The position numbers and the translations under genes were made by a program. A stretch of DNA of 64,000 bases from the NCBI GenBank assembly GCA_003255065.1, contig QAOA01005636.1, positions 287,396 to 351,395 on the forward strand, read 5' to 3'. A model generated the notes under the pieces. The model made no database searches. It saw only the letters and a program-made list of their open reading frames with translations, and had not been told where the DNA came from. Shown here one piece after another: positions 15,605-27,611 of the stretch. Position 1 is the first letter of the stretch, and every line of letters begins with the position of its first letter. This DNA is from Cercis canadensis (Eukaryota; Streptophyta; Magnoliopsida; Fabales; Fabaceae).

Positions 15605-18600
15605 ATTACAGTTATGAAAGCAACAATTAATACTGACGACGAGCCACGAATTATATCAAACCACTTCAGAAACGGAGAACAAAAAAGCCGAGGACTTGCT
15701 AGATTCAATGACATTCATCTTGGTTGAAAACCAGGGAATTAAAACAGGCAAATACTGCACTATTTCTTTGCGAGTTTTTATCTACCAAATTGTTCCTCTT
15801 CACTATATGCACTATTTCTCAGCCTTTCAACCGAGTATCAAAACCTGGATGAATTTTTTGAATTTTTAGCCTAAACTTCATCCAGAGACCTACAGGAAAC
15901 AAACAACTTCAGCAATCAACCACTAACTGGAGCTCTTCCATTAAGAGAGGCGAATTAGAACCATAGAAAGCTAACCTAAGGACAAAAGAGAAAGGACAAA
16001 AACTAATTTAAAAAAAATAAAAAATAAATAAGAAATTGAGGTACAAAACATTAATTCCCCATATGAAAACAGAAAGTGAAATCTAACCCGCGGTGGAGAA
16101 GAGGAAAAATCGTGAACCTTCCATTCCGGGGAAAAAAAAAGGGATAGCAATATAGTATTTGAAATTGAAACGCTAGTACGAAGTAACAACAGAAGAAAAT
16201 GGTAATCACGTGCACTATAAACAAGACATAAGCAAAAATTATACCTTGCCCGAAAAAGACAGAAAGCTGTCGAGTGTGGAATTTTGATTTGGGGGGACAA
16301 AAAAGAGATTTGTTTAGTATATTGAACAGGCTACTTTATTCATGATCTTGGTTTGGATTTGGTGGTGTCGACATTCCATTTTGGCCATCGTTTCACTATA
16401 AGTATAAACGAGCTTCGCACAGGACATGCCAATTGATAATGGCTTTGCTTCTTCTTCTTCGTTTTGAGTTTTGCCTGAGAGTCAGAGAGACCCATAAACC
16501 TCTGCCTTTCTCCCAAATTCCAATTGTCTTAGCACTCGTGGTCTCGTTGATTATTATCATTATTTTATTATTATACCATTATCATTAGTGGAGTACCCTA
16601 CTGTTTTCTTGTTTTATACTGATTCCTGATGCCATTATTGTAGTTTATTAGAAGTATTACAGTGGCAAGTGGAAAGCATAAATGCATAACGGCTTTCTGG
16701 GTTTAAAAGATTCTTTTTGTTTTAAATAAAAAACTACTAACTAAACTGACTTTGTAAGATAATCATCAGGGATTCAGGGCCAACATGTAGTTTTACTAAT
16801 CACTACTACAACACAAGTCGTATGTTGTATTAATTAATTTATGTCAAGTTGAAGGTCGCAATGGTATTGGTCTCACATCGTTACTTTCTCTGTCAATTTT
16901 CTTCTTTAATATATATATATATATATGGCCTACATGGCTATGATTAATGATCCTTACAATTCTGGTTAGAGGCAAAAAAAAAAATTTTTATTCTTGCAAA
17001 TTGGCAATGGTGACTCTAACATAAATGGCTTATATCTTACTGTGTTTATAGCTGTGAAAAGCAGGGAAGGGAAGGGAAGGGAAGGGAGGAAATATAAGGT
17101 GTTTTTCTTTTCAAAGCCATGGAAGTTTGCGGTTATGGGACAAGGGCAGCTAAGCAGGAAATAGATGATTGATTTCATTAGGAATAAACCACGTATAGCG
17201 TATAGGTGAGCAGGTAATTAAATACATGGATGTGCTTTGTTTATTTGATGAAGAAAAGAATAAAGTAGGGATTGAATAACATGATAGAACAATTACAATT
17301 ATTACAAATTCAACCTTTTTTTTTACGTTGGATCCATATAATTGCCACTCAATTTCCCTTTTTTATATTATTTATTTACAGATATATAATTAAAGTAATT
17401 GCCCGAATACGATCTAATAAACTCTTAATTTGTACTCCACGAAGCAAATAAGCAAGAAAAGAGAGAGAGAGAAAAGGTAACGAAAAAGAAACGAGAGGCG
17501 CCAAAAAGCGCAACGCAAGAAATCCCATCCACCCACCCACATGTGTTTTTGTTCTTTTATTTGAAGTAATCTATTATTCCATTTACACTGGAGGTGATTG
17601 TGGCGTCCACATTTAATAGTGATTTTCTTTCTAGTTACAGGTTAAGGGCAGTGCAGGATTGGATTGTATTCCATTATCCGTTATCCATATGGGCTTAGGG
17701 CATANATGGGCTTGGGGCTTGGGGCTTGGGGCTTGTTCAAGTTGAGTTGCCATTATTACTATTACTAGTGTGCCTCCTCCTTCCTCCCTTTTATCACTGC
17801 TAGTGCTAGCTGTTGCTGTGCACTATAAAATAAAATAAACTAGACTACTTTTCTTGTTTGCTTTCTACTCATTCACAATATCTTTCTTTAATTTCTTCAT
17901 TAATTATCAAAGAAAAGAAAAGGATTCCTTCCACACTAGAGTAGAGATCAGAGACGCAAAAAAGCGGAGGCAACTGCTCAACTTCATCTTAGCCCAACTT
18001 GGANTGCCATTATTACTATTACTAGTGTGCCTCCTCCTTCCTCCCTTTTATCACTGCTAGTGATAGCTGTTGCTGTGCACTATAAAATAAAATAAACTAG
18101 ACTACTTTTCTTGTTTGCTTTCTACTCATTCACAATATCTTTCTTTAATTTCTTCATTAATTATCAAAGAAAAGAAAAGGATTCCTTCCACACTAGAGTA
18201 GAGATCAGAGACGCAAAAAAGCGGAGGCAACTGCTCAACTTCATCTTAGCCCAACTTGGATGTAGTCCACCATCACCCAATCATTTCTCAACACGTGCAC
18301 TATTAGAATCCGAGGCCATTCTCTTTGTCTTTAACGGCCGTAAACCAACCTAACCTCTCGCACGTTTAAACTTTATAGCACACACTCAAAAAACAGTGCT
18401 TTCGACCCTCCATGTACCATCTCACACATCCAACGGCTGGGAAGCAATGGCCACCAGCAGCTAATCCATTCCAGCCAACTCCACGCCATCCCATCTGTCA
18501 GAAGATCCACCAATAATAATTATCCACGTGTCGGTATCTCCCTCATCTAGAACCGCCAATTCTGAGTCTGAATCCACTGGATTACCTGGAATCGCCGGTG

Positions 18601-19684
18601 CCCAATCGTATACCAACAAGTTACGACTCTCTCTCTCTTATCGTCCCCCATTTCTCTCTCTCCTTCCAACAAACAAACATTTTGGTTCTCTCTTCGGCTC
18701 TCTCTCACCTTCAAACATCTCTTTTAGGTTTTCTCCGATAATTTGACAGACGGGGAAAGAAAAGCAAAGCATAACAACAGTCATCATCGTCTTCATCGTT
18801 ATTCGTGAGAATTCCTTAAACTTTTTTTCTTTCTCTCTCTGAGGATCCCTGGTCTCTGCAATTGTTGGAAAATATTTATTCGTTTCCACGATCACCACAG
18901 TTTTTCCGAGATAATTTGAGACAGTCTCGGGTTAGATAGTCGCCTTTTGATTTTCTATTAGCTTATTCCTTCCTGTGAATGCTTGCTTCAACAGTCAACA
19001 TTTTGCTTATTCCTAATCATTGTTTTATCCTGGGTTTTGGTCCAACTTGGAATATTCAACCCTGCTATTGCGAAACGATGGTTGCTTGATATGACCCAAG
19101 TGAAAGTTAACTTTTTTTTTGAACTGGTGCTATCTGTAATCCCAACTGAATACTTTGCTTTGCTCTCTCAGTTGATCTTTCAGTTCCCTAGTGTACAACA
19201 TTTGAGAATGATCGATTTTATAACATTGAATCTAGTGATTACTTGGTAATTCTCTTGCTTTCTCACGGGCTTTTGGTACATCAAGATCAAGGCACGTTAT
19301 CCGAGTTGCTAGAGTTGGAATTTACCATCTTGATGATCCACCCAAGATTGCTTGAAATCTGAAAGATTTCTATTTCCTATGCACTGCAGTTGATGACTTT
19401 TGATTTAATTCAACTTTAGGATCGAAACATTTGACACAACAAGTTAGTGCTTCTTACTGTGGATTTGTTGAGGGCATTGAAAGTGGGAAAGAGACCACGC
19501 ATCTATTCGGAATTTGGGATCACAGATTTTGGCAGAAGGGGTTGCTTGGTCTAGGTTTGGTGTTCATACTGATTAGTTGATGACTTGACAATGAGAGTGT
19601 GATGCAACACACAATTCTGGGAAAGATAATCTTGTAGGTTGTTCTTTTAGTAATTATCAATTACTATATGATTTAGAAGTGATT
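15605..19684. other. Divergent promoter region between GLR and PP2C genes
   Basis: About 4 kb without a supportable coding region. It should hold the GLR leader and promoter on the left and the PP2C promoter and leader on the right. Features seen: an (AT)n run near 16910, GGGAA repeats near 17060-17085, GGGGCTT repeats near 17709-17735, the 256-bp duplicated block around the N at 18004, and CTCTCTCT pyrimidine patches at 18630-18660 and 18705 typical of plant core promoters. Short open frames here repeat themselves because of the duplication and are not genes. Confidence 0.5.
17748..18260. repeat. 256-bp direct repeat flanking a single N (probable assembly artefact)
   Basis: 17748-18003 and 18005-18260 match over 256 bases with a single difference that I can find (TAGTGCTAG against TAGTGATAG), with one N at 18004 between them. 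This is what an unmerged contig overlap looks like. Confidence 0.85.
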
Positions 19685-21872
19685 ATGGCTGCGGGTATGG
19701 ATTTTTCTCCTCCATTTACGGTATTAGAAGGCAGTTATAATAAAGATAATGTATGTGTCATGGAAGATGAGAGCCCAAGAGATTCGAACAAACTGAAACA
19801 AATGACAAATGGTAAACCCCCACGGCACCTCTCAGTTATGAGACATAGCATTAGCTCCACAAGGTTGCTGGCTGCAGCGGATTTGGTAAGTTTATCAACC
19901 ATATCTGATCTGATCTTTTATAAGCTTGGGTCGTTTATTAATTTTTCTTCCTTTACATTTTACTACGGTGGTTTCAAACAACTTCTAAGGCTCATGCAGG
20001 CATGTTCTGTTATTTTCTCTCTCCCTGTCTCTATTAGACTATTACCGACATTACTATCGTTTGTTACTGGCAACAATTGTTTCCTGTTCTTATAAATTCT
20101 ATACATTTCTTATATTATTTTCATCAATCAATACTTCATTATTCATCGCAGAAAACTAATCTGATCTTAAATATTGATTAAGATTTCTTATCCTTTTCAG
20201 CTGCAGCTGAGACTTTATTATAATTTTACATTATTATAATTTTACATTGCACGGTATTTTACCTCTCTATGTCATGGTATTTTGGAAAGTGCAGGTTATC
20301 TAATTAGTCTGTTTCTTGACTTTTTAAATTTTTTAAAGAGTTTGGACATGAGGATTGTTGGAAATAAGTCATCATCTGACGAGAAGGCTGAGTTTCTACC
20401 TATATTTCGCTCAGGAAGTTGCGCTGAAAGAGGACCTAAACAGTATATGGAGGATGAACACTTATGTGTAGATAATCTTATTGAACATCTAGGGTCAACT
20501 TCAGATATTCCTTCTCCTGGAGCTTTCTATGGGGTTAGTATGTTCTACACCTCCATGAATTTATCCGCATCTGCCATTAATGTGCTTAATACTGAAGTTG
20601 TCTTATCTTCCATTGATATCTGGCTTCAATGGGGACATTACCTTTTATTTAGCATTTGTGTGTTCCAATCAGGAAGTTACGTTCAGTAAAGCGTTGTATG
20701 ATATCTGATCTTTTTGGCTTCTGTAAGTGTAATATTTATGAGCTGAATATGGCTGATGTTTAGCTTCCATCCAAAATTGCATTTACTTATTGCCGTTAAT
20801 GAGGACAAATGGGTTCTGGTTGTAGAGAATTAAAAAAGGAGATGTTAAAATCAAGATGAGTCACACCACATCAAAACCACAGGAATATGGGATCATTGTT
20901 TTTTCATTATCTACAAGTTTTGTAGCTAATAAAGTGAGATTCAGACTCTTTACATGTTAGGTTCAGCAGTTGAGATATTTCATCATTGTACAGGTGTTTG
21001 ATGGTCATGGAGGTACAGATGCGGCTGCATTTATAAGAAATAACATCCTCAGATTCATAGTTGAGGACTGCCATTTTCCAACTTTTGTGGAGAAGGCAAT
21101 TAAAAGTGCCTTTCTGAAAGCTGATTATGCATTTGCAGATGCTAGTTCGCTTGATATCTCTTCTGGCACCACTGCTTTAACTGCTCTTATATTTGGAAGG
21201 TAGTAAGCTTCAAATGTCTCATATTGAGATTCCTGGTAACTGAATTCAAGTCCGTGAATAGTCAGAGTCATTTTAATGTCCCTTAATTTTTGGAAATTTT
21301 TTCTTTTGTACAGGACCCTGATAATTGCCAATGCTGGGGATTGTCGAGCTGTATTGGGGAGGCGAGGTAGGGCTATTGAGATGTCAAAAGACCACAAACC
21401 CAATTGCATGTCAGAAAGGCTAAGAATTGAGAAACTTGGTGGAGTAGTATACGATGGATACCTGAATGGGCAACTCTCTGTTGCCCGTGCCCTGGGAGAC
21501 TGGCACATGAAGGGTCCCAAAGGTTCTGCCTGCCCTTTAAGCGCGGAACCGGAGTTGCAGGAAGCGCACCTCACTGAGGATGATGAGTTCTTGATTATGG
21601 GCTGTGATGGCCTATGGGATGTTATGAGCAACCAATGTGCTGTGACCATGGCAAGGAAAGAATTGATGCTACATAATGATCCTGAACGCTGTTCAAGAGA
21701 GCTCGTCAGAGAGGCCCTTAAGCGCAACACTTGTGATAATTTAACAGTTATTGTAGTTTGTTTCTCCCCAGACCCTCCTCCTCGGATAGAAATGCCTCAA
21801 TCTCGAGTTAGAAGGAGTATATCAGCAGAGGGACTCAATCTACTTAAGGGTGTACTCGACTCTAACTCATGA
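19685..21872 (+). CDS. Protein phosphatase 2C, DBP1 / PP2C47 / PP2C22 type
   Basis: A Mn2+/Mg2+-dependent Ser/Thr phosphatase of the plant PP2C family. Four exons, 19685-19885, 20339-20533, 20994-21199 and 21314-21872, give 386 residues with all phases matching. Metal-binding and core motifs appear in order: [15 protein letters not shown] (about residues 133-139), [46 protein letters not shown] and CDNLTVIVV. All catalytic acidic residues are present. The N-terminal segment [21 protein letters not shown] and the [21 protein letters not shown] entry to the domain resemble the DBP1 subgroup (Arabidopsis At2g25620 and At3g51470, from memory). An in-frame ATG six bases upstream makes no practical difference. 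It lies head to head with the GLR gene, as I recall for the Arabidopsis pair. Confidence 0.95.
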
Positions 21873-22664
21873 TCATGGATCATTGTTTAGATTAGAATAG
21901 TTGCCTCAGTCTCATCATGTGTATATATTTATTCATGTGACGCTAGGTGCCCCATAGTTGCTGCTTTTCTGCTTCCCCTTATTTATGGCTATATTGCAGC
22001 CTTATATACAGGGCAATAAAAAGTTATTGAGAATTTTTATTTTGTTTCTTCTCCTTTCAAATCTTTTAAACATCTTCTAAATCTCAACACTTGCTGAGGT
22101 GAAAATGATATTCTTATCCCATCTTTAGTACACTCTTTTAAACCTTAACACTTGCTGAGGTGAAAAATGTTTCAAACAGACTAGTGTAGAGTGCTTATGC
22201 AAAACTATATAAACAACCACCTTCAATTAGATAGATTTTTTTTCTGGCAAAATACGTTACTCATAAATGGAATATATGTGCGAACTAATAATTTCCCGTA
22301 AGACAGACATTTAATAACATGAAGTGCATGTACTCACAATTCCGACCAGTGATCCGAGTCTTGAGGTCGGAAAAGCAAGGATTTTTTAGCACTGTTCATA
22401 AATGCTTCTCCTCAAATATGCACGTGGCACCATGTGCACAATCTAGAAGGTTCAACATGTCCAGAAATCGTAAGCTTTAGACAGGTGATTACTTTATCAG
22501 AGTTCGAACCATAACATTCAGTGAAAAGGAAAATTTGTTGCATATGACAAATCGAAAGTCATTCCAGCTTTGATTAAAAAGGACATCATCTTCAGTTAGA
22601 GAAGCAATTCTATGAGTTTTTACTTGTCGTAGATATATTTCCAGCCACCCTAACATTGAGGGTT
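21873..22664. other. 3' flanks between convergent PP2C and Canopy genes
   Basis: No gene is seen. Two copies of ACACTTGCTGAGGTGAAAA lie about 60 bases apart near 22087 and 22148, a small local duplication. The right part should hold the 3' UTR of the Canopy-like gene. Confidence 0.5.
22015..22020 (+). terminator. Poly(A) signal of the PP2C gene
   Basis: An AATAAA hexamer lies 143 bases after the stop codon, in a U-rich 3' flank. Confidence 0.6.
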
Positions 22665-25557
22665 TTAGAGCTCTCCGCTATCCCCATCATCAACCTCTCT
22701 CTGATGTGAAGCACTGCATAAAATATGGCTATTTTCAGTTATCTTCATATACAGTAATTTCCAACAGTGTTGATTGTTAAACAGATCTGAATGTGAAATG
22801 TATCTAGGATTCATGTAAAAGATAATATTTGAGAACACTAGCAACAGCTTTGCAATGCAAGCATTCAACTATCTTAAATACGTCATCTATAATATAATTC
22901 AATCTCTATCACCCTCAGTAGGGAGATCAAGCCAGCAAGAGAAGGTGACTTCAAACTAACGCTCAAAGGCCCGAAGTGGGGTGTATCCTCTAGGTTGGCC
23001 ACTCAAAAATCCATCATAGTTGAGCAATGTACCCCAACCAATTCTGTGAACTACTAAGGTATGATGAACTCATATGATTATTTTTGAAGCTACCTTATCT
23101 GTTTGCAGTGCTTGCTCAAATCTTGACAAAGAACTTTGCTCACATCCCCCACTTTAACAGATCCTTTCTTTATCAATTCAGCCAACTGCAAGAATTGGCA
23201 TTATTAGATATAACTCATCATTACTATATGATGCACAAGCAGAGATAACCATTAATTTTAGAACATGAAACTCACCTCATCTTCTGTTTGTTCAAGTAAT
23301 CTGGTCATAGTACACACAAAAGGTTAGTGCACAACTGCTAATGAAGTTTGAAATACCACTTGTAGCGAAAAGCTAAAGGCAAACATAGATACTATAAGGA
23401 TCTCTGGTCATAAGAACAGGTACGGTTAAAGCATGAGTTGACCTCTTACCTTCCGCAATAAGAAGATATATCTTTTGAATATGCATGAGCTTCTTGCTTA
23501 TCTATCAAAAGAAGAATAGGATGTTTGTTCAGAAAACTTGAGAATTATTGAAACCTCCAAATTGATTTAATTGCTAAATCAAAAAAGAAAAAGGAAAATA
23601 ATACACAAAAGAGTGCTAAATGCCCCAAGAAGTATGCCAATGCAACAAACTGAAATAATTCACAGATTTTTTAGGCATAATGTGACACAAAAAATACTCA
23701 GTATGGAATTAAAATCTTTCACCTTAATACTTATGCCTTCCCATGGCAAATTGTGAACTTCAAAACCAGACATTGGACTATATGCAAGAAATTGAAGAAT
23801 GACCTTAGGAAAAGCTCAAAAAACAAAGATTCTAAAAAATTTGACAAATGAAATTAAGACTATCTTTCCAGTTTTTTGGAGGCAAACCAATCAGACTCCC
23901 TAAAGCATTTAAGATAATTTATATTCCTCTCCTGTATATGTGAAATGCGAATCATTGAAATATAAAAATCTCCTATACATTCAGATACACACAGAGTAAA
24001 GGTTAGTGTCTTAGCCCCCAAATACTAGAACAGAAAGGACTAATACTGTGAATATATGCTTTAGTCAGCAAGCACAGGGAGAAATTACATTAAACCAGGT
24101 GTAATTAATCAAAGCATGTGAAATAGAGTGCATACTTGCCGTGAGGTTATCCCAGCTATCCACTTTGAACCACTCATATCTGTTTGAATTTATCTGCAAA
24201 ATTAGATAGAATATCAGTGACACCAATCGCAGCATATTTAAATATGTCGTAAAATAAGATACCAATTGGCCGCAAAAGAAGACATGTTATGCATTTACCT
24301 ACCAGATTTGCAACTCTACTACATATATATTTTCAAGTAGCTAACTAGTAACTAAAATAACTTCAATTCGAGACCTTTGTATATGTAAGTAAAAGAGAAA
24401 ACACTACAGTAAACCAATTTCCAGATACTATTGCAAAAATAAACACATTAAATAGCTACAGATTCTGATATTAGAACAGGGTGGAGAAGAACAAATAGAT
24501 GGGGAGCTGATAACAAACCAACGTGAAGAAAATAACCAAACCACCTTCTTCAGGGTGTAGTCTTGCATCTTTTCACAAAGGCCATCAAGAAGTTCAACAA
24601 CTCTTAGTTCGCTAACTCTGTAGAAGTGGCATAGTAACGTAGGTATCAGATACCGGTCAAAAGAGTAACTACATTGAATACTTTTTCTTTGAGTGATCAA
24701 CATACACAGATAAATTTATAATTGTTTGAAGAAATCACCAATTGTTTCAGATGTCAAATTGAATTCTGAAAATGAAATGAAATGAAGGTTTCAGTTGTCA
24801 ATTCTTTACCACACAATTCAACAACCCCTCCCCTCTAAAAAAAAAATCCCTCTAAAAAGAGGAGGTTGAAGCCATACCTGTAATCAATTACCTTTCCTTT
24901 ACGCTGGCCCTTAGAGTCCAAGCGATGCCTCATATCCAAATGATTTCGTGGCCTCTCCTGGAGAAAATATTATGTTACTACTAGGATCAGTGTCAACCGG
25001 ATAACTACGTGTATGAGCCGATTGAACAAATGGTATGGTTGAGATTATGATTTTAACTTTTCCTTACATTCGAAAGTTGATTCTCTAGCTCTTCCTGCAA
25101 AGTGCAAACCATTGAAGGGAGATTGTCAGAGTCAACACTAATCGTTGATCAGAAATCAACATGAATATGCTGACTATATCTATAGATGTAATAAAGCTAT
25201 CTTAGATTGGACGGACTTATAGCTTCAGCTTGAATATATGATCTAAATGCAATGGCTGATATGAATTTTAACCACGCATTATAAAATCAAAAGGGTCATA
25301 GAGAAATAGAAAGACATATAGAATGAAAATAGGAAAGCATGAAACAGTATCATCAAATCGGAGACAAGAGGAGCGAACAGTGATCAAGGAAAGACAATCC
25401 AAAATACTTAGAATGTATTCGTAGAATAGAGAAATCCAAAAGCCGTAAAGAGAAATGAGGTTACCGCCACTGCTTTACAAGCTGCACATTTGTCATCGAT
25501 GCCATTAGTTACTGATAGGATTCCGAGGAATAGGATGAGCATAAACAGACATGGCAT
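22665..25557 (-). CDS. Canopy/DUF3456 saposin-like ER protein (MIR-interacting MSAP type)
   Basis: A small secretory-pathway protein of the Canopy family; animal relatives act as ER chaperones or co-chaperones, and the plant role is little known. Nine exons on the minus strand: 25557-25465, 25094-25068, 24957-24878, 24617-24545, 24193-24136, 23501-23450, 23300-23276, 23185-23094 and 22713-22665. They total 549 nt, 182 residues. There is a signal peptide (about 1-19, MPCLFMLILFLGILSVTNG). Six cysteines with saposin-type order follow: DKCAAC, GLCEKM, YCGRLL, VLCQDLSKHC. Conserved blocks are RNHLDMRHRLDSKGQRKGK, VIDYRVSELRVVELLDGLC, YEWFKVDSWDNL and NKQEAHAYSKDI. The acidic C-terminus ends SGEL, at best a weak KDEL-like signal. 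Two exons are tiny (27 and 25 nt). The final exon was chosen because it keeps phase and gives the acidic tail; stopping in the retained intron (KQIR stop) is the alternative. Confidence 0.88.
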
Positions 25558-27526
25558 GGAGATTGAGCCTGCCATCTTCTTCTTCTTCTTCTCACACTCG
25601 CTCTGCTTGCTATGCTACCTTCTCTCCTGGATCCAAGATCCACTTCCAGCACAAAGGCTTTTATAACGCCTCTCTCTCTCAAGTCCAATTATGCCTACGC
25701 CGATTTGGGTTCAATTTTCTTCTAGATTGGTATTAAGATCCAGGAGAGCCCAATCAGGTTTGGGATGAGACAATGTTTTTGGAAAACAAAACAAAAAAAC
25801 AGAAGCGAGTGGTTTATAATTATAATTATAATTTTATGAGATTCAAAATAATACTCCTCTCCATTAACCCTGATTCATAATTAATTTAATAATTTATGTG
25901 CTAACTTAAAGTGATCCATCATTTAATTAACTAAAACCGATTTTTATTTATTTATCATAAACTACACATTGTCAATATTTTATAAAGAAACAAAGTTGTA
26001 ATAATAAAATTTCTCATGAGGCTGAGGCTGTACTCTAATGGGCTCAGTGTTTTTTGAATTGTTGTCATTAGAAATCCAACAGAATTATTTCTTCAATACT
26101 AGTGACGTGTTTTAGTTTGTGCTTCTCATAATACATTTTAAGTTACTCAATTTGTCCTTAAACTACACAGTAAACTCAATAATAAGAGTTACTGATTAAT
26201 AGATTAAGTGACGGCGTATTGCTAACGCCAAACGCTCCTACTCCTATTCCTATTCCTATTCCTATTCCTCATGATCCGTGAAGCGAATCCTACGGTTGAG
26301 CTACTGTTTAGAATTAGATGGTAACCGTTGGAAATTTGGTTTCTTTCACTCTCACATAGAATCTAATAATAATAAATTAATAACGCTGCCAAAATAGCCA
26401 CATGACATTGTCAGAGAAGAGAAGAAAAGGAAGCGAGGTTAGGAGAAAAAGAAGGAAAACAAAAAGAAAAAGAAAAACACCGAAAAGGGTAAAAAGATTA
26501 GAATAAAGAGTGGCAAAGCAGGAAGGAGCCGAAGCCTGAAGCTGATGGGTCGCTTTTTAATCACTGCTCGAGTCGCTTTACTAAATTCCAGTCCCGACCA
26601 ACCAAACCACACAAATTGCTTGCAAAATCTAAACCAAGAAAAAGATAACAAAAGCGGAGCTGCATGTTTATTGAGGATCTCTCTCTATTACTCTTGTTAC
26701 GCTTGATCCCTTTGTTTCAGCTGTTCCTATAAATTCAGATACCATGCTGTCAGAATCATCATCTCAGATTTAAAGTATCTGCTTCCAAATCAAGTGCTGT
26801 TTTCTGCAATGTAAGTTTTTCTTTTTCTTTTGGGGGTTAGGTTGCAAATTGCAATGCATTCGGCTTGCTCACTAGTAACAGATCCCTGTAAAAACCCAAA
26901 AGGACTTATGATTCATAAATATGAATGCACTCTAAATCTGTGATGAGGGGTTGTGTTTTTAGATTCCTAACTGACCAGTGAAACCAAAAACTTTCTGCAT
27001 GTTTCACTGGAATTTCTTCTCTGATTCGTGCCCACCTAGGATTCACGATCAGTCACTGCCACTTTTTTTTTTTTTGTTTCCTTCTTTCTTGTTGGTCATA
27101 TGTAACTCAATTCAGGTTGCTTCTTGAATTCCAGCAAGCATTCACAAGATTAACTCTTATTTCTAGCTTCTTCAATCGAAGTGATTTACTTGTCAGATGT
27201 TTCCTTGGGTATTTTATTTTTCTCTTTCCAGTTTGATATTCGATTCCTTCGGGATCTGGGTTCAATCATTGCTATTGTGAGGAAAATTCTGCCTTTTTGC
27301 TCTCACTCTTTTTCTCCTCAATAATTCTGTTGAGATTTTGCTCCAAGTTTTTCTTTTCCCTGTTTGGCTGTTGAGGTTAGGAATCTGGGTACACTCTGGA
27401 TAAAATATATAGCAATCGGTTCAGACGCAATGCTCTTTGCTATTCTTCTTGAAAGTCACCTTCATTCTTTATGTTTCTATTCTTTGACTATGCTCAAATC
27501 TAATTTCTTGTGTTTTCTTTCTTTAG
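25558..27526. other. Divergent promoter region, Canopy and F-box genes
   Basis: No gene is seen. It holds a CTTCTTCTTCTT run at 25575, a CCTATT microsatellite at about 26237-26268, and the F-box leader exon. A 5' UTR intron of the F-box gene probably runs from the GTAAGT donor at 26811 to the TTTCTTTAG acceptor ending at 27526. The open frame on the minus strand at 26439-26651 is low-complexity Phe/Ser and not convincing. Confidence 0.5.
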
Positions 27527-27606
27527 ATGAATCCTAGAAGGTGAGTTTGTGGATAAATCTAAATGCAAATTACAAGATAACAATGGAGCTTGTGCAAAAC
27601 CAGTGA
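27527..27606 (+). promoter_or_regulatory. Three upstream ORFs in the F-box leader
   Basis: Immediately after the likely leader acceptor there are three complete minimal ORFs before the main start at 27612: 27527-27544 (MNPRR), 27563-27580 (MQITR) and 27583-27606 (MELVQNQ). The last ends six bases before the main ATG. Such an arrangement usually lowers translation of the main frame; that effect is inference. Confidence 0.6.
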
Positions 27607-27611
27607 GCATA

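Noticed and set aside
16908-16926. (AT)n run as a regulatory or fragile site
   Set aside because: Ordinary microsatellite in an AT-rich intergenic region, with nothing to indicate function.
17854-18353. Two nearly identical small genes in tandem (68 and 80 codons)
   Set aside because: They are the two halves of the 256-bp block duplicated around the N at 18004, with no protein family resemblance.
24120-24136. A GC-AG intron in the Canopy-like gene (ACG followed by GCAAGT)
   Set aside because: That donor gives the wrong phase for the next exon. The GTATGC donor four bases later gives ...DNLTA-N-KQEAHAYSK in frame with normal GT-AG ends.
26439-26651. 70-codon minus-strand frame rich in Phe and Ser
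   Set aside because: Low-complexity translation of the F-box upstream region, with no family resemblance.
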